DNA from: Dysidea avara
Taxonomy: Eukaryota > Porifera > Demospongiae > Dictyoceratida > Dysideidae
Length of the DNA: 64,000 nucleotides
NCBI RefSeq assembly: GCF_963678975.1
Contig: NC_089281.1
Location: 7,651,277 to 7,715,276 of the forward strand
Direction: 5' to 3'
This document shows positions 12,401 to 25,800 of the stretch, piece after piece. The number at the start of each line of letters is the position of its first letter. Position 1 is the stretch's first letter. The notes beneath the pieces are model-generated. The model did not search any database. It was not told the origin of the DNA and worked only from the letters and a program-made list of their open reading frames with translations. Position numbers and translations under genes: made by a program.

Positions 12401-15400
12401 CAGCCAGTGACAAAAATATTTTGACGACGAATTTTTCCTGATTTACATTAGTTCACATTCTTTGTACAGCAAATGATTGAATGTGGATTACAGCCTCTTT
12501 TTTTGCTGAACTTTGAAAATACTGTGGGCTTAGGTTCTTTACTTCCCCAATACAGAGTTGAATTATGCATATGTAAATTTATCACTTTTAGTGCAAAAAA
12601 TATAGAAAACAACAGTGACTAGGAGTCTTTCCTGCTGCCCACATAAAATGTCTGGCAGGAGAAATTACTCTGGTGTAATGATTCACAGGGTTCTGCCCAT
12701 ACTGGTTGGCAGTGGTTCAAAGCGATCAGTACCCTCTTAAATCCAACCAGTATATACAATTTTTACACACATCACTGATACACATGCAATATACCCTAAT
12801 ATATCAGTTCATGTTAACTTTAGTCCACCACTCAGGAATTTCTGGGCAGAACCCTGAATTATGATTTATTTGTGGTGTGCTTATGTAGTAGTCTTAATTT
12901 GATTTTTGATTGATTGTAATGCTAGGTAAGCTGTTAACATCTGAGTGAGCAGTTGCAGAACCTACAGACCTGCTAGCAGACTAGATTGAGTCAGAAGTAT
13001 AACACAAAACAAGCTGCAACAGGCCCGTGCAAGAGTAGAGCAATAACCAACCTCCTAGTCGGATTTGCAATGTTTACATCATGTAGTTTCAAATGACATG
13101 TAAATAATAGCCTGGCAAGGTGTTATTTGTAACTGAGTTGTGTGGCACATGAATCAATGTTGTATAGGGTGTATAAACTGTGCTATGTTTGATCCTGTGT
13201 GACAGTACTGCCTCATGGAACGGATGTCCCTCATTGCTGAGACCAAAGATGATGCTTAGCTGACTTCAAATTCAGTTTACAATCTGGTATACATAATAGG
13301 TCTTACTCCTACTCAAGTCCAGGAGCTGTAAAAGGAGGGGCACACCCAGTCCGCTACAGTATCTCATTTGAACTTGAATGGTCTAAGCTGATGTAGTGTA
13401 ATCATCAATTCCGACTTCAAAGGTTCAGATATATTCTAATAAAGCAGTCAATAACTCTAATAGAACAGTCAGTGCGGCCTTGAAGTAACATTCAGTACAG
13501 GTAAGCCAGAGAGAGATGTGAGGGTGTGCTATAGTTAAATTCATGCTTTAGCAGATTAGCTACAGCTTCTCGGCATACTTTTGTCCAGACATGATACAAT
13601 GTGGGAGAGGGAAAATTGTTCCGTCCCTGATCCGCCATTAGAAAGATGGGAAGAGAAGGTTATTAATCTTAGCTGCTTAACTCTCATCTATTAGTCTAGT
13701 CTTCTCACTGTCACAATGCGAGAGATAAATACACAACCGAGCCTTCACTGCACAAAGACGCAAGGCAGGTTTCACTTCCGTACTGAAATTCCATTACGCA
13801 TGCTAGCAAGAACCCTTAATGGAGCTACGTAGCTTTAAAGATTAAATCTTCGTGGAAACACATGAAACATTCTCAGTAGTATACGAGGTATGGGGTAGTA
13901 TGGGTCAGCTGGTAGTGACTTGAAATTTCCTAACAGTATTACGGGAAAGCGAAATGCGGATTATTTCCGTTTACGCCTCCGTTGCCAATCCCTATTATAA
14001 GTCTAGTATCTATGGTCTAACAGAACAAAAATCAAGCCTGTAGCATTAAGTTATGATTGTTGTGAGTTGGTATACATGCATGCAAGTCAGCTAGTATGTA
14101 GATATAGTTTTCATGAATATCAGACATACGATGTACGTGCCATGAGGCCAAGAAAGCTGCCGCATCATACCATGACTGGAAGAAAGAAAATGTGATTTTT
14201 ACACATGCATATAGCTTCATTGTCCTTCCCCAAGCACAGTATAGCTATCTGCCAGGTAGGGTAGTCCACAATGCAAATCTGATTGAATTCACTGCAGCCA
14301 TTTGCAAGATGTGGGCAGCCAAAGTTTTGATTTTGCTTTGTTGTTTTCTTCTTCTTAAGGGGACTACATTATAGTACCAACATTGTTCTTATCAACCTGA
14401 GGCCGAGGCCAAGGTGTTGATAACAAAGGTATCCTGCAAGTACAGCTGTGTATCCCACTATGAAGCACTTGACTTGATAAAAAGCATGACAATTGCTGAA
14501 ATCGAAGTGTTGATCCCTTTCCTTTAGTAATTACTAAACAAATGCAATTCTCAAGACATTTCTATTGAGCACCATTGGTAGCCATGGCATAAAAATTACA
14601 TATGGATGATTACATCACTTTGTATTATCAATTACACAGTATCACCGAAACTAATACAGACTTCAAGGTACATAGCCTTGATTGAAAACCACCATATTGC
14701 TATATATATGCTAGTATTTTTAAAAAATGTTAATTTAAAAATGAAATAGGGATCTATGCAATAAAAAGTAGTGAAACAAGAGATGAATGGTGGTGTTAAA
14801 GTATAGTTCAGTGGGAAAGTCCCTACTTTGGCAAACAAATAGCTAATGTGCCAAAGTAGGGACTTTCCTACAGAGCTATGCTTAAACACCATCATTCATC
14901 TCTTGTTTCTTGCATAGATCCCTACTTCATTTTTAAATTAACAATTTTTAAAAAAATACTAGTTTGTTTATTTATTTTTATTATTTTGCTGTGGCACAGT
15001 TAGCTACAATGTAACTTGTATGTCCACTTGTACTTTCCACATCTGTAGGTATGGGAAAGGCAGATGCCATCACTTATATTTGCTCAGTGAGAAGTGGAAT
15101 TCCCTATATTCTGTGGTTATGGGCAGGCTTCGCTGTAGTTTGGGGTTCTCCTTGCTGCGCTCTTCAGTAATGTGTATCAGGGGATGGTGTTTTAGATCCA
15201 AGCATGCCTGTGTACTTCCAGCTGTTAACCTTGATGTTGCTGAGGGGAACCTGTCTCCTTTAGAACAATAATGTAACATATTAATTTTATATTGTGTTTG
15301 CTTCTTTTTGTATAAAAATAGCTATGTCTACCAGAACAATGTAACTTGTAACTGTTCTATCATACATGCATGATTGTTGTATTAGAGTATATCTCGAGTC

Positions 15401-18400
15401 AGCCAAGGGGTGTACAGCTAGCTAGACCAATAAGGAGTGAGGTGATCTCATTTATTGTTAAGTAAATAGCTAGATTGTTAAGAGGTGGGGTCTCTGTACT
15501 CTTTTGCTATTAGTCAACATAGATCTTTATTTAGTGGGCATGGTCGCAATCCTATTGCAAACCGGATCCCAATCGTGAAGTTACAGTTATCTAGCAAGTG
15601 TACCTCTTATATATAGCACCAGGACTGAAGCGTTTCTGAAATCCAGCTCTGAAATAATTCAGCGATGTCTAAAATAATATGCAGCTGAAAGAAAGTGTTG
15701 GTACGGAAAATTAACATCTCGATATGATTTCGTTGGATGAAGAATTACCCAAAACCAGCTTCACAATACCATCCTGGCCCTTGGCACTATTGGTTAGGTA
15801 TAACCAAGCCCAAAAGTGCCTTCAGCATGATCCAATAGACTGTCACAATTTTTTAAAATTAATGGAATTTTCTACTGCCTGCCTGTTAGGCAAGTATAAC
15901 TCAATCATGGCTAAGGCTATGGGCTTGATTTTTTCACTGTTCAACGTCACTTCGTCCCGAGATGTGTCTTTTAGCATGCCACAGTACATACAAGGCGCAT
16001 CATGGAATACCTTTGTCCTCCTTTGTGTCCCATTTCTTTTGTCTGACAGCCCAAGGTGTTGATTTGTGGTAGTGCAATGCTTGGCTTCCCTATATTTGTA
16101 AACGGGAGTCATCTGTATTTTCCGTGGTGACTATATTTTTAAAAATTGTTGATTTAAAAATGAAGTAGGGATCTATGCAATAAAAAGTAGTGAAACAAGA
16201 GATGAATGATGGTATTACAGCATAGCTTGGTGGGAAAGTCCCCACTTTGGCCTTGAACAAATAATGTGCCAAAGTAGGAATTTCCCGCCGAGCTATATAT
16301 GCTGTAATACTATCATTGACCTCTTGTTTCACTGCATAGATCCCTACTTCATTTTTAAATTAACAATTTTTATAATACTAGTTTGTTTAGTTTTGTTGTA
16401 GCACAGCTAGTTACAGTGTAACTTGTGACTGTTCTAAGTAGAATATCATACGTGGCTGTTGTATTAGAGTGACTGTTCTATTAGAGTATCTCGAGTCAAC
16501 AAAGGGGTGTGCAGCTAGCTAGACCAATAAGGGAAGAGGTAATTTTAAGTAAATAACTAGATTATTAAGAGGTGTGGTCTCCGCACTCTATCGCCATTAG
16601 TCCAGCTAGATCTTTATTTGATGGGTGTGGTCGCGAATCTATCATGAACAGGATCCCAATCGCGAAGTTGTAGATATCTAGCAAGTGCCAGGACTAAAAT
16701 GCTTCTGAAATCTAGCTCTGAAATAATTCTGTGGCATCTAGCTAAATATGCAGCTGAAAGAAAGTGTTGATATGGAAAATTAATGCCTCTATATGGTTTT
16801 GTTGGATAAAGAAGACAAGCAGCCTGAGGAAGATAAAAGAAATGACAAGGCACAAAGGACCTACACTCGTCGGTGTAACATATTAGAATATACGCATGCG
16901 CATATGTAACACGTGACACAATTGTTGTATTCGAAGTATTTCGTGTAGCGTCTATCACATGGTGTCAGAATGGACAAGCTAACGCCACCAGATCCGCTAG
17001 ACTTGGATGGCAGTAACGTTTCTGATGCTTGGAGGAAGTGGAAACAACGTTTCGAACTCTTCTCACTTGCCAGTGGCCTCAGCTCGAAAGACGAAGGAAT
17101 CCAAGCTGCGACTCTACTACACGTGGTCGGACCCGATGCTCTAGAAGTCTACAATACGTTCTCGTGGGAAGATGGAAGTGACAAAAATAAAGCAGCAAAA
17201 ATACTGGAGAAATTCGAAGCATATTGTGTGCCGCGGAGAAACATCACGTGGGAAAGACATATGTTCAATACGCGCGACCAACATGACGGAGAAACAATCG
17301 ACCAGTATGTCACAGACCTCAAGACCAAAGCCCAAACATGCGAGTTTAAAGATCTTAAGGACAGCTTAATAAGAGACAATAGTGTGTGGCATACACTGTG
17401 ACAAAACACGCAGCAGACTCCTCAGAGAACCTGATTTAACTTTGCAGAAGGCAGTTGACATATGTAGGGCAAATGAAACGACATCATCCCAAATGAAGCT
17501 GTTCACCGGTGACCAAACTAATGGTCTACCTGCCATTCATGGAATACGGTCTCAGAGCAAACAAGTTCAAAAGGTATCTTGTGACCGATGTGGAGGTTGG
17601 CACACCAAGCAACAAATCTGTCCTGCATTTGGAGCAGAATGTCGAAAATGTGGCCGAAGAAACCATTTTGCCAAAGTATGCCGCACAAGGGTAACTCAAC
17701 CACTACACAACTACAGTATCCAAAGAGAGACACCTGACAGTGATGATCTGTTTATCGGCACACTCGGACAGGCTCACGGAGTAAAGGACTGGTCGGTTAC
17801 TATCTTAATGAACCAACAGAAAACCACTTTCAAGATTGACACTGGCGCCCAATGCAATGTGATACCTCAGTGGCTATATTACCAAGTGTGCAAGGACCCA
17901 CTCAAACCATCCTCGGCTAGCCTAGTAGCATTTGGTGGCCATAAGTTACACACTTGTGGCAAGGCTAAAATACCATGCCAATACAAAGACCTGAATTACC
18001 TTGTCGAATTTGAAGTCATGGACCACAACGTTCCAAACATTCTAGGACTCATTACATGCATTGAAATGAACCTTGTACAACGCATAGACACTGTTGGTAA
18101 CAGTCGTGCTAATTTGTTTGAACAGTACTATGATGTGTTTAAGGGACTGGGGTGTGTCACAGATGTGCGTTACCACATAAGGATTGACCCAATAAAAACA
18201 CCAGTAATCCATCCACCACGCCGTGTGCCCATTACACTCCGTCCAAAGATCCAAGAAGAGCTTGCACGTATGGAAAGCCTTGACGTAATAGAGAAGGTCA
18301 CTGAACCTACAAGCTGGGTGAACAGCATGGTGACAATAATCAAACCTAATGGCTCTTTACGTATCTGCATTGACCCTCGTAATCTTAATGAAGCCATTCA

Positions 18401-21400
18401 GCGGGAGCACTACCTCATGCAAACTATAGAAGAAGTAACTACGCGGATGCCAAATGCCACCTACTTCTCAGTTCTGGATGCCAGTTCAGGCTATTGGCAA
18501 ATCAGCCTTGACCAAGAAAGTGCCAAGCTCTGCACATTCAACAGCCCATTTGGTCGCTACATGTTCAAACGCCTTCCATTTGGCTTATCATCTGCACAAG
18601 ATGTATTCCAAAAAGTGATGACAGAAATGTTTGAAGACATTGATGGCGTGGAGGTTGTGGTTGACGACATTCTTGTATGGGGAGCAACTGAGGCTGAGCA
18701 TGATGCTGGGCTGATTAAAGTCCTCGACAGAGCTCGCCTACGAAACCTGAAATTGAACAAAGCTAAGTGCCAATTCAAGAAACAAGAAATCACTTACCTG
18801 GGACATGTCCTGACTAAAGATGGATTGAAGCCAGACCCCAAGAAAACACAGGCGATTAATGATATGACACCTCCAACAAGCAAAGAGGCCCTACAACGTT
18901 TCCTTGGCATGATCACATACTTATCCAAATTCATTCCTAACCTCTCACAAACTGCAGCACCTCTTAGAGCACTGCTAGAAAAGGATGCAAAATGGCAGTG
19001 GCATCCGGAACACCTACAAAGCTTTTCGACATTAAAACGCCTAGCCAGCAGTGCTCCTGTTCTTGCATACTTCAATCCCAGGCAACCAGTCAAACTCTCA
19101 GTTGATGCCAGCTCCAAGGGTCTAGGTGCTGTCCTTCTCCAAAATGACCACCCTATAGCGTATGCTTCAAGAGCCCTTACAGACACTCAACAACGGTATG
19201 CTCAGATTGAGAAAGAGATGCTCGCTATAGTATTTGGCTGCACAAAATTCCATGACTACATCTATGGCATGCCTGATGTTGAGGTAGAAAGCGACCACAA
19301 ACCACTTGAAGCAATCCTAAGAAAACCTCTCCACCAAGCCCCATTAAGGCTACAGAAGATGATAATGACTACACAAAAGTATTCACTCAACGTTACTTAC
19401 CGACCAGGCAAGCAACTTGTATTAGCTGACACACTATCACGAGCTTTCCTACCAGAATGTGGAGAATCAATAGAAGAGAAATTTGACATCAACATTTTAC
19501 AAACTTTGCCTATCTCCGAAACAAAGCTAGACCAACTAAGAGAGGAAACCAAAAAGGACCCACACTTGCAACAACTAGCATCAGTGATTGCCACAGGTTG
19601 GCCAGAGACAAAGCAAGAAGTGCCAGCAAACTGTTTACCCTACTGGAACTACCGTGATGAACTATCAATTTGCAATGACATCATATTCAAAGGTGAGAAA
19701 GTCATAATTCCCAATAATTTGAGGCATGAGATGCTGCACAATATTCACAGTTCACATCTAGGGATGGAGAAATGCAAAAGAAGAGCAAGGGATGTTATGT
19801 TCTGGCCTGGGATGGCCGCCCAGATTCAAGACATTGTTGCAAACTGCCATATCTGTAGTACGCACCAGCGAAACAATATGAAGGAACCAATGATATCGCA
19901 TGAGATTCCAACCAGGCCATGGTCTCAGGTTGGTGCCGACCTGTTTGAAATCAACAACCAAAAGTATCTAGTTATGGTTGATTATTACTCGGGTTTCATT
20001 GAAGTGAATTTGCTCCAAAATGGAACCACCAGTAAGCACATTGTTACACATTGTAAATCACAGTTCTCCAGGCATGGAATCCCAGACAAATTGATAACAG
20101 ACAACGGTCCACAATTTTCTAGTGCCGTTTTCAAGCAGTTCGCACAAGATTATGGATTCCAGCACCTAACATCAAGTCCACACTACCCACAGTCTAATGG
20201 CATGGCAGAGAAAGCTGTCCAAACAACTAAGAACCTTATTAAGAAAGCCATTCTAAGCAAAAGAGATCCATACTTAGCTCTACTTGAATATCGAAATACA
20301 CCTATCTCCGATACATTAGGATCACCAGCACAGAGGCTCATGGGCCGAAGGACAAAGACTCTACTTCCAACCACTGCCAAACTCCTGCAACCTAAACTCA
20401 TCAACCCACAGACTGTTCGTAAGGAACTCAGACAAAGGAAAACACGACAAAAAATTTACTATGACCGCCACACAGCCACTCTCAAACCATTAACAGTAGG
20501 AGACACAGTCATGATGAGAGCAAAAGGGAAATGGGAACCAGCAACAGTTATTGCCATTAGTGCAGATGGACCTCGCTCCTACATAGTCAATACTCCAAGT
20601 GGACAAAAGTACCGTCGGAACAGACGCCATCTAAAACCAGCACCTCGCAGTCTGGATGCATCTCACCACTACACAGCTAATCAGAGCTATGATAACTGGC
20701 TGGATGAGGACAGTATTGCTGATTACAATGACACTGCTGAGATGGAAATACCAGCAGAACAAGACAGTAACCCATCACCCCATTTACAACTTCGCAGATC
20801 ACAGAGAACAATTCGGAAGCCATCAAGATACACCGACACAGATTATTGAACTCTAATATGCAAACACCATAATGCACAATTTGTTGTAACCGTATGAGTG
20901 CACACTCAAACAACAAGGGAGATGTAACATATTAGAATATACGCATGCGCATATGTAACACGTGACACAATTGTTGTATTCGAAGTATTTCGTGTAGCGT
21001 CTATCACAGTCGGAACCCCAAAAAGCACATCCCACTAGTGAGTTCATTATTGTGGCATAAAATGGTGGCTGTGTGCTGCTTCATTTGGCCTCTGGGCTTG
21101 CAACTGTGGTGAGTGAGTGAGTGAGTGAGTGAGTGAGTGAGTGAGTGAGTGAGGCAGACGAAATTTCAAGTTTTAACGATTTAAAAAAAAATTCTATATC
21201 CGATCACTGGTAAGTGTTTTCTTGTTTTTAATGCTGTATTTCATGTTAGATGGACTAATATTATTCCATATAGATGATTTTTGTGGCATAAGATGTCTCC
21301 AGGATGATTTTTGAAAGTGGCATTTTAGGTGGTGTGCGTCGTTTTCGGGGGATCCCTACTTGAATGTACTACTGTACTGTTTGATAATGTTCTTCGCTTG

Positions 21401-22790
21401 TAACACTGTGTAACAGGCTGAAAATAGATGAAAATGAAGCATAATGACCTCTTCACTTTCAAGTCAGTAATTGATAGTTGGGGCATGTGAATCATGTGTA
21501 TTTTTTGCTGTAACTGGGTTGATTGCAGAGGCACTTCTACTACTGTTCTTCATTTGTAGCACTCTGTAATGAAGTGAACATAGTGCCACTTCACCATCAA
21601 GTCAGTAATTAATAATTGGGGCATGCGTTCAGATGAAACATTAACTCTGGTGCTCTCATTTCTTTTGATGCAGTATGTGTGGGTTCACCAGTCACAAAAA
21701 AAGCAAACAAACAAGTATACGGGAAAATTAGGAATTTTAAGGGATCGTGGAAAAAAGTAGGAAAATGACTGAAGGGAGGTTGCCTACACCTGCAGATGTA
21801 TGTACTAGTGAACATTTAATTTCTGAATTTCAGTCATGGGTATAGGCTGAAGTAGGGATTAAATGTTCACTAGTATATCTGCAGGTGTAGGCAACCTCCC
21901 CTGTTTCCTTACAATTTTTCTATGATCTTTAAAATTCCTAATTTTTCCTTATACTTGTTAGTTTTTGATGGTTTATTTTATTGGCTGGTGACAGTTTGAT
22001 TCATTAGTTATTACCAATGCTTAACAAAGTTTATTTGCAATGCAAAGTGTGTATAGATAAGTACAGAAGTTGGTCATGAAGACAATTCTGGACTGGTAAA
22101 AATTTAATAAGTGCAGCATACAAGGTCAGATGCACAGTTTTTGGTTACTGAAATTGCCTGTATATGTGACTGTCTGTGGGAAAACCGGTCTTATTGCCCA
22201 TTTAAAAGTACCGAGAAACATTGGTTTTAAATATTCAGAGTGTTGTAGCTGGCTAATGGTGGCAGCTATGCATACCAAATTTTCACACGTTTTACAACAA
22301 TTTCTTACCTTCCTGATCATCCACTGAAGAAGTAGTCAACAGCTAAGTTTCCCAATAGTTTTTAAACCAAGGCTGACTGTATCAGGCGAGCTACAAAAAG
22401 GGTGGGAGGCGGGGGACCTGGAAGGCGGGCAAGACGGTGCTCAAAAATTGAAAAGGAACGTGCTGGGATGAATTAGGCCAAGTTATGGGCCATTCAGGGT
22501 CCAGAACTGGCTAAAATGAAAGGAAATTTACAGCACAGGTCATTGTCCAATGCCATGGAGCTGTACAGCCACACACAGCCATCTTCTGGTAGGCCAGGAC
22601 TCCATCAAGACTCCAGACCACTTGTATGGCTTGCCACTGTGCTTTAAAAAAGCAGCCAGCAAAAGCAAACCACTTTACTCTGATCGACTGTGACAGTGAA
22701 ACTTGATAGTGCATTCATTAAACTTTGTGTTTTGTGTGAAAAAATCAAACTTCCTGTCTTGGGCGATAAGAACGGTTTTCGTAGATCCAG

Positions 22791-22871
<81 letters not shown>

Positions 22872-25800
22872 CATGCACACACACACATATATATCAATAG
22901 ACTGCGTTTAGTCCCATATTCAAACTGGTATGACAAAGTCATCTCAAAAACAAAACTGACCTGTGCAGAAGTATGTCATTTCTCACTAGCACCTTAATTT
23001 ACAGGAAAAGTTTGTTTATGTAGGTGCTGACAGACAAGTGTAGGTACATAGATAGGCAGGCACACAACAAGGAAAAGAATTTCAGGAAATCAGCCACTTG
23101 CACTATGCCCAGGATGCGGTTTAAGTTATAGTTATATCCCGGTACGAGGGTGATATCATTGTTATTACACGAGTCCGAGGCGGAGCCGAGGACGAGTGTA
23201 ATAACAATGATATCATCAGAGTATACGGGATATAACTGTTTTATATCCCAGTGCGCGGGAGTGCGCAGAAGTTTACGGATAGTAAATTAAGTTCCGGTTT
23301 GAGTTCCTGTCACTGTGCTCAAGATTTCGTCCGAATTGTGTGGAGATTCTACTTTGTAGCTACAAGAGAGACCTTACGTACTGCCTACAAACTGTAGCGA
23401 AGGGCGGTGTTATGAAGCAGCGGTTCCAGGTACGATTCGCCTTCGTCAGAAATTGGTATGGTGGTGTCGCGTGGTGTGCAAGAGAAAAATAAAGACCAAC
23501 AAGTGGTTACCATAGTCCAAGATAGAACGATGAAGCTAGAGGAAGTTAGTTCTTCACCATAGTGACCGTTGGGAGTGATTGCTGGAGCGAAAATCGTCAT
23601 GGACTATTCTTGACATTTGTTAAACTAGCTATCACGGTATTGGTAACTTGTAGTGTTATTGTGTAAAGGATTAACAGTTTTCTTGTAAGATTTAGGTAGT
23701 TTTAAGTGCTGTATCATGGTGTGTTTTGTATCAATATTTCCTTATTTGGCTCTTTGTTCCATTGGTAAACAATGCCATTCACGGTTATTATGATGTCATG
23801 AAAGAGACTGAGTGGCTCCGCAACAGGGTGATAAGTTAGTTATCACTGGGTGATAACTAATATATCGTACAGTAGCAGCGCCACTCTGTCTAGCTGTATG
23901 GTAGTTATAACCCAGCGCGGCGCTTTGATACTCCCACACACTGGGGTTTAATATTTCATAGCACATATTTAAAGCCCACATATGTACAATGCACATGCAT
24001 GGATGTTTATCAGAGGGAGTATGAGCTATAGTGTTACTACTTATATACTATCAAAGTTATTCATTACAAGGTTTCTATGTTTTCTTATGAAGGGGTATAG
24101 TCATGTTATATATACAGGTATACCACAAAAATTATTTGGTCTACTATATTAGTATGTGTGTTCTTAAGGTTCTCCATATTTGTAGAGTGTGAAAATGGGA
24201 TATATTAAGTTGAATCAGTTTTTATTTCTACTTTTATTGTGTATATAACTATTGATTAAGTTCATTATTGATTTTCTCATATTTCCTCATATAAAGACGG
24301 TGTTTGAATAAATGACTCTCTTAATTATAAGTCAGTACATTTAGAAAAATGCTTGGCCCCAAATGCATGGCTATTAATTAAGTCTACTGTAGTTCCTGCT
24401 GCTCTTTCTTCAAACTCACTAGCTAAATTTAAAGCCATATGAAAGATGAAGATGCTACGAGTGATCACATGAGTTCATATGCATGTTGATGTGTATCATA
24501 CAACTGTTTTCAATTATTTTAGAACTTTACCAACTACATTTTTGTTTATGTAGTCAACACTCTGTATAAATAAAGATTACCTACCGTATAATGGGAAATT
24601 TTTGAGGGATGAAACTTTCGCGAAACTGTGTAAAATACGATTTTCACGTTTTTTAAATTCACGAAAGTCTAGAAAGCGGGTAATAGCTATGTGTATAAAC
24701 TGAAACATTTCACGATTATATTTTCAGGAAGCTATCATCACTCATGAAATTCGCGAAAGTTTCATCCCTCAAAAATTTCCAGCTATACAGTATGCTTATT
24801 CTACCACAATTTGAACACTGGGGCCTATCCAAAGTAAATTCCCGGACTCAAATAGAGGCTGTATTTAAATATTTGAGTACAAGCCTATAGTCTAAATCTA
24901 GGAAGGAAATAAAAGCCAAGGAAATACATATGCCAATTCATTAAGAACACTACTGCTAAGGAAACATAACTTGCAAATTGGAATTCATAGTAGAAACCTC
25001 TGACATGGCTATAGCTACCTGTATGTGGTATGTAATATTTCAGTGCAACTCAGTAAAATGTTCACACGGTGTCTTGACCTAGCTGTGTATAGCTTGTATT
25101 TTAAGTGATAACTTTTAGAAAAGCCAGCGTAATAAACCTACACTAGTTCACTGGAGTTATTTAATAGTGTGTATATAGCTAATATAGGTTTAGCTGATTT
25201 CAGGCCAATTGTGATTAGACCACTTCTAGAAAATTCATTTCCCGCCCGCATGCAGATTCTCTTCCCGCATGGTCATTCATTATTGCTGTCAATATTCATT
25301 ATTTATCCTGTGACTGCATAGGCAGTATAGCAGTAACTAGTTTAGCATTCAGAAAGCCCTTTTAGCTAGCTTTTCACTGTTAAGGTTCTTAGTTCAAATA
25401 TTTCTACTGTATTTTTACCTGTAAGTTAGTTATGAATTTCGAAAATTCGTGGAAATATCTATAATGAAAAATAGATAATGAACCGCCTACCTGCATGTAT
25501 TTTTAAGGTCAATGAAATGGGAAACAAGAAAATGATTTTTGCCGTGTTGGAGTGGCCTAGCCACTGAAACAAGTATGTGCTGCGTCTGCCCCCAGACCCC
25601 TCATATATAGTCATGCCAAATTGGGCTTCTCATCCTTTAATATTTATTTATTTATTTATTATTATTGATTAGCAAAACCCATTGGGTAAATCGCTAATGT
25701 ACAAAACAAAATTTTAGTGTCTATGCATTTTGCAAATGGTTTTTGAAAGTAAGTAAGTCTATATTGTCAAGATCTTCCATATCTAAATTGTTCCAGTCTG

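Larger units (their letters stand above)
16874..21008 (+). mobile_element. Ty3/gypsy-type LTR retrotransposon, full length, 4135 bp
   Basis: Two 86-bp LTRs (16874-16959 and 20923-21008; TG...CA) read identical by eye and are flanked by a perfect 5-bp target duplication GTCGG (16869-16873, 21009-21013). A primer-binding-like TGGTGTCAGAA follows the 5' LTR and a purine tract AAGGGAGA precedes the 3' LTR. Gag and pol lie between. Identical LTRs imply a recent insertion. It sits in intron 1 of gene A, opposite to host transcription. The one visible defect is a frame break between gag and pol. LTRs this short are unusual. Confidence 0.92.

Noticed and set aside
15020-15279. Overlapping 83- and 69-codon frames
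   Set aside because: Antisense pair in a short GC-richer patch next to MITEs; no domain and no support for either strand.
22675-22942. His-Thr-rich frames
   Set aside because: Product of the AC/GCAC microsatellite.
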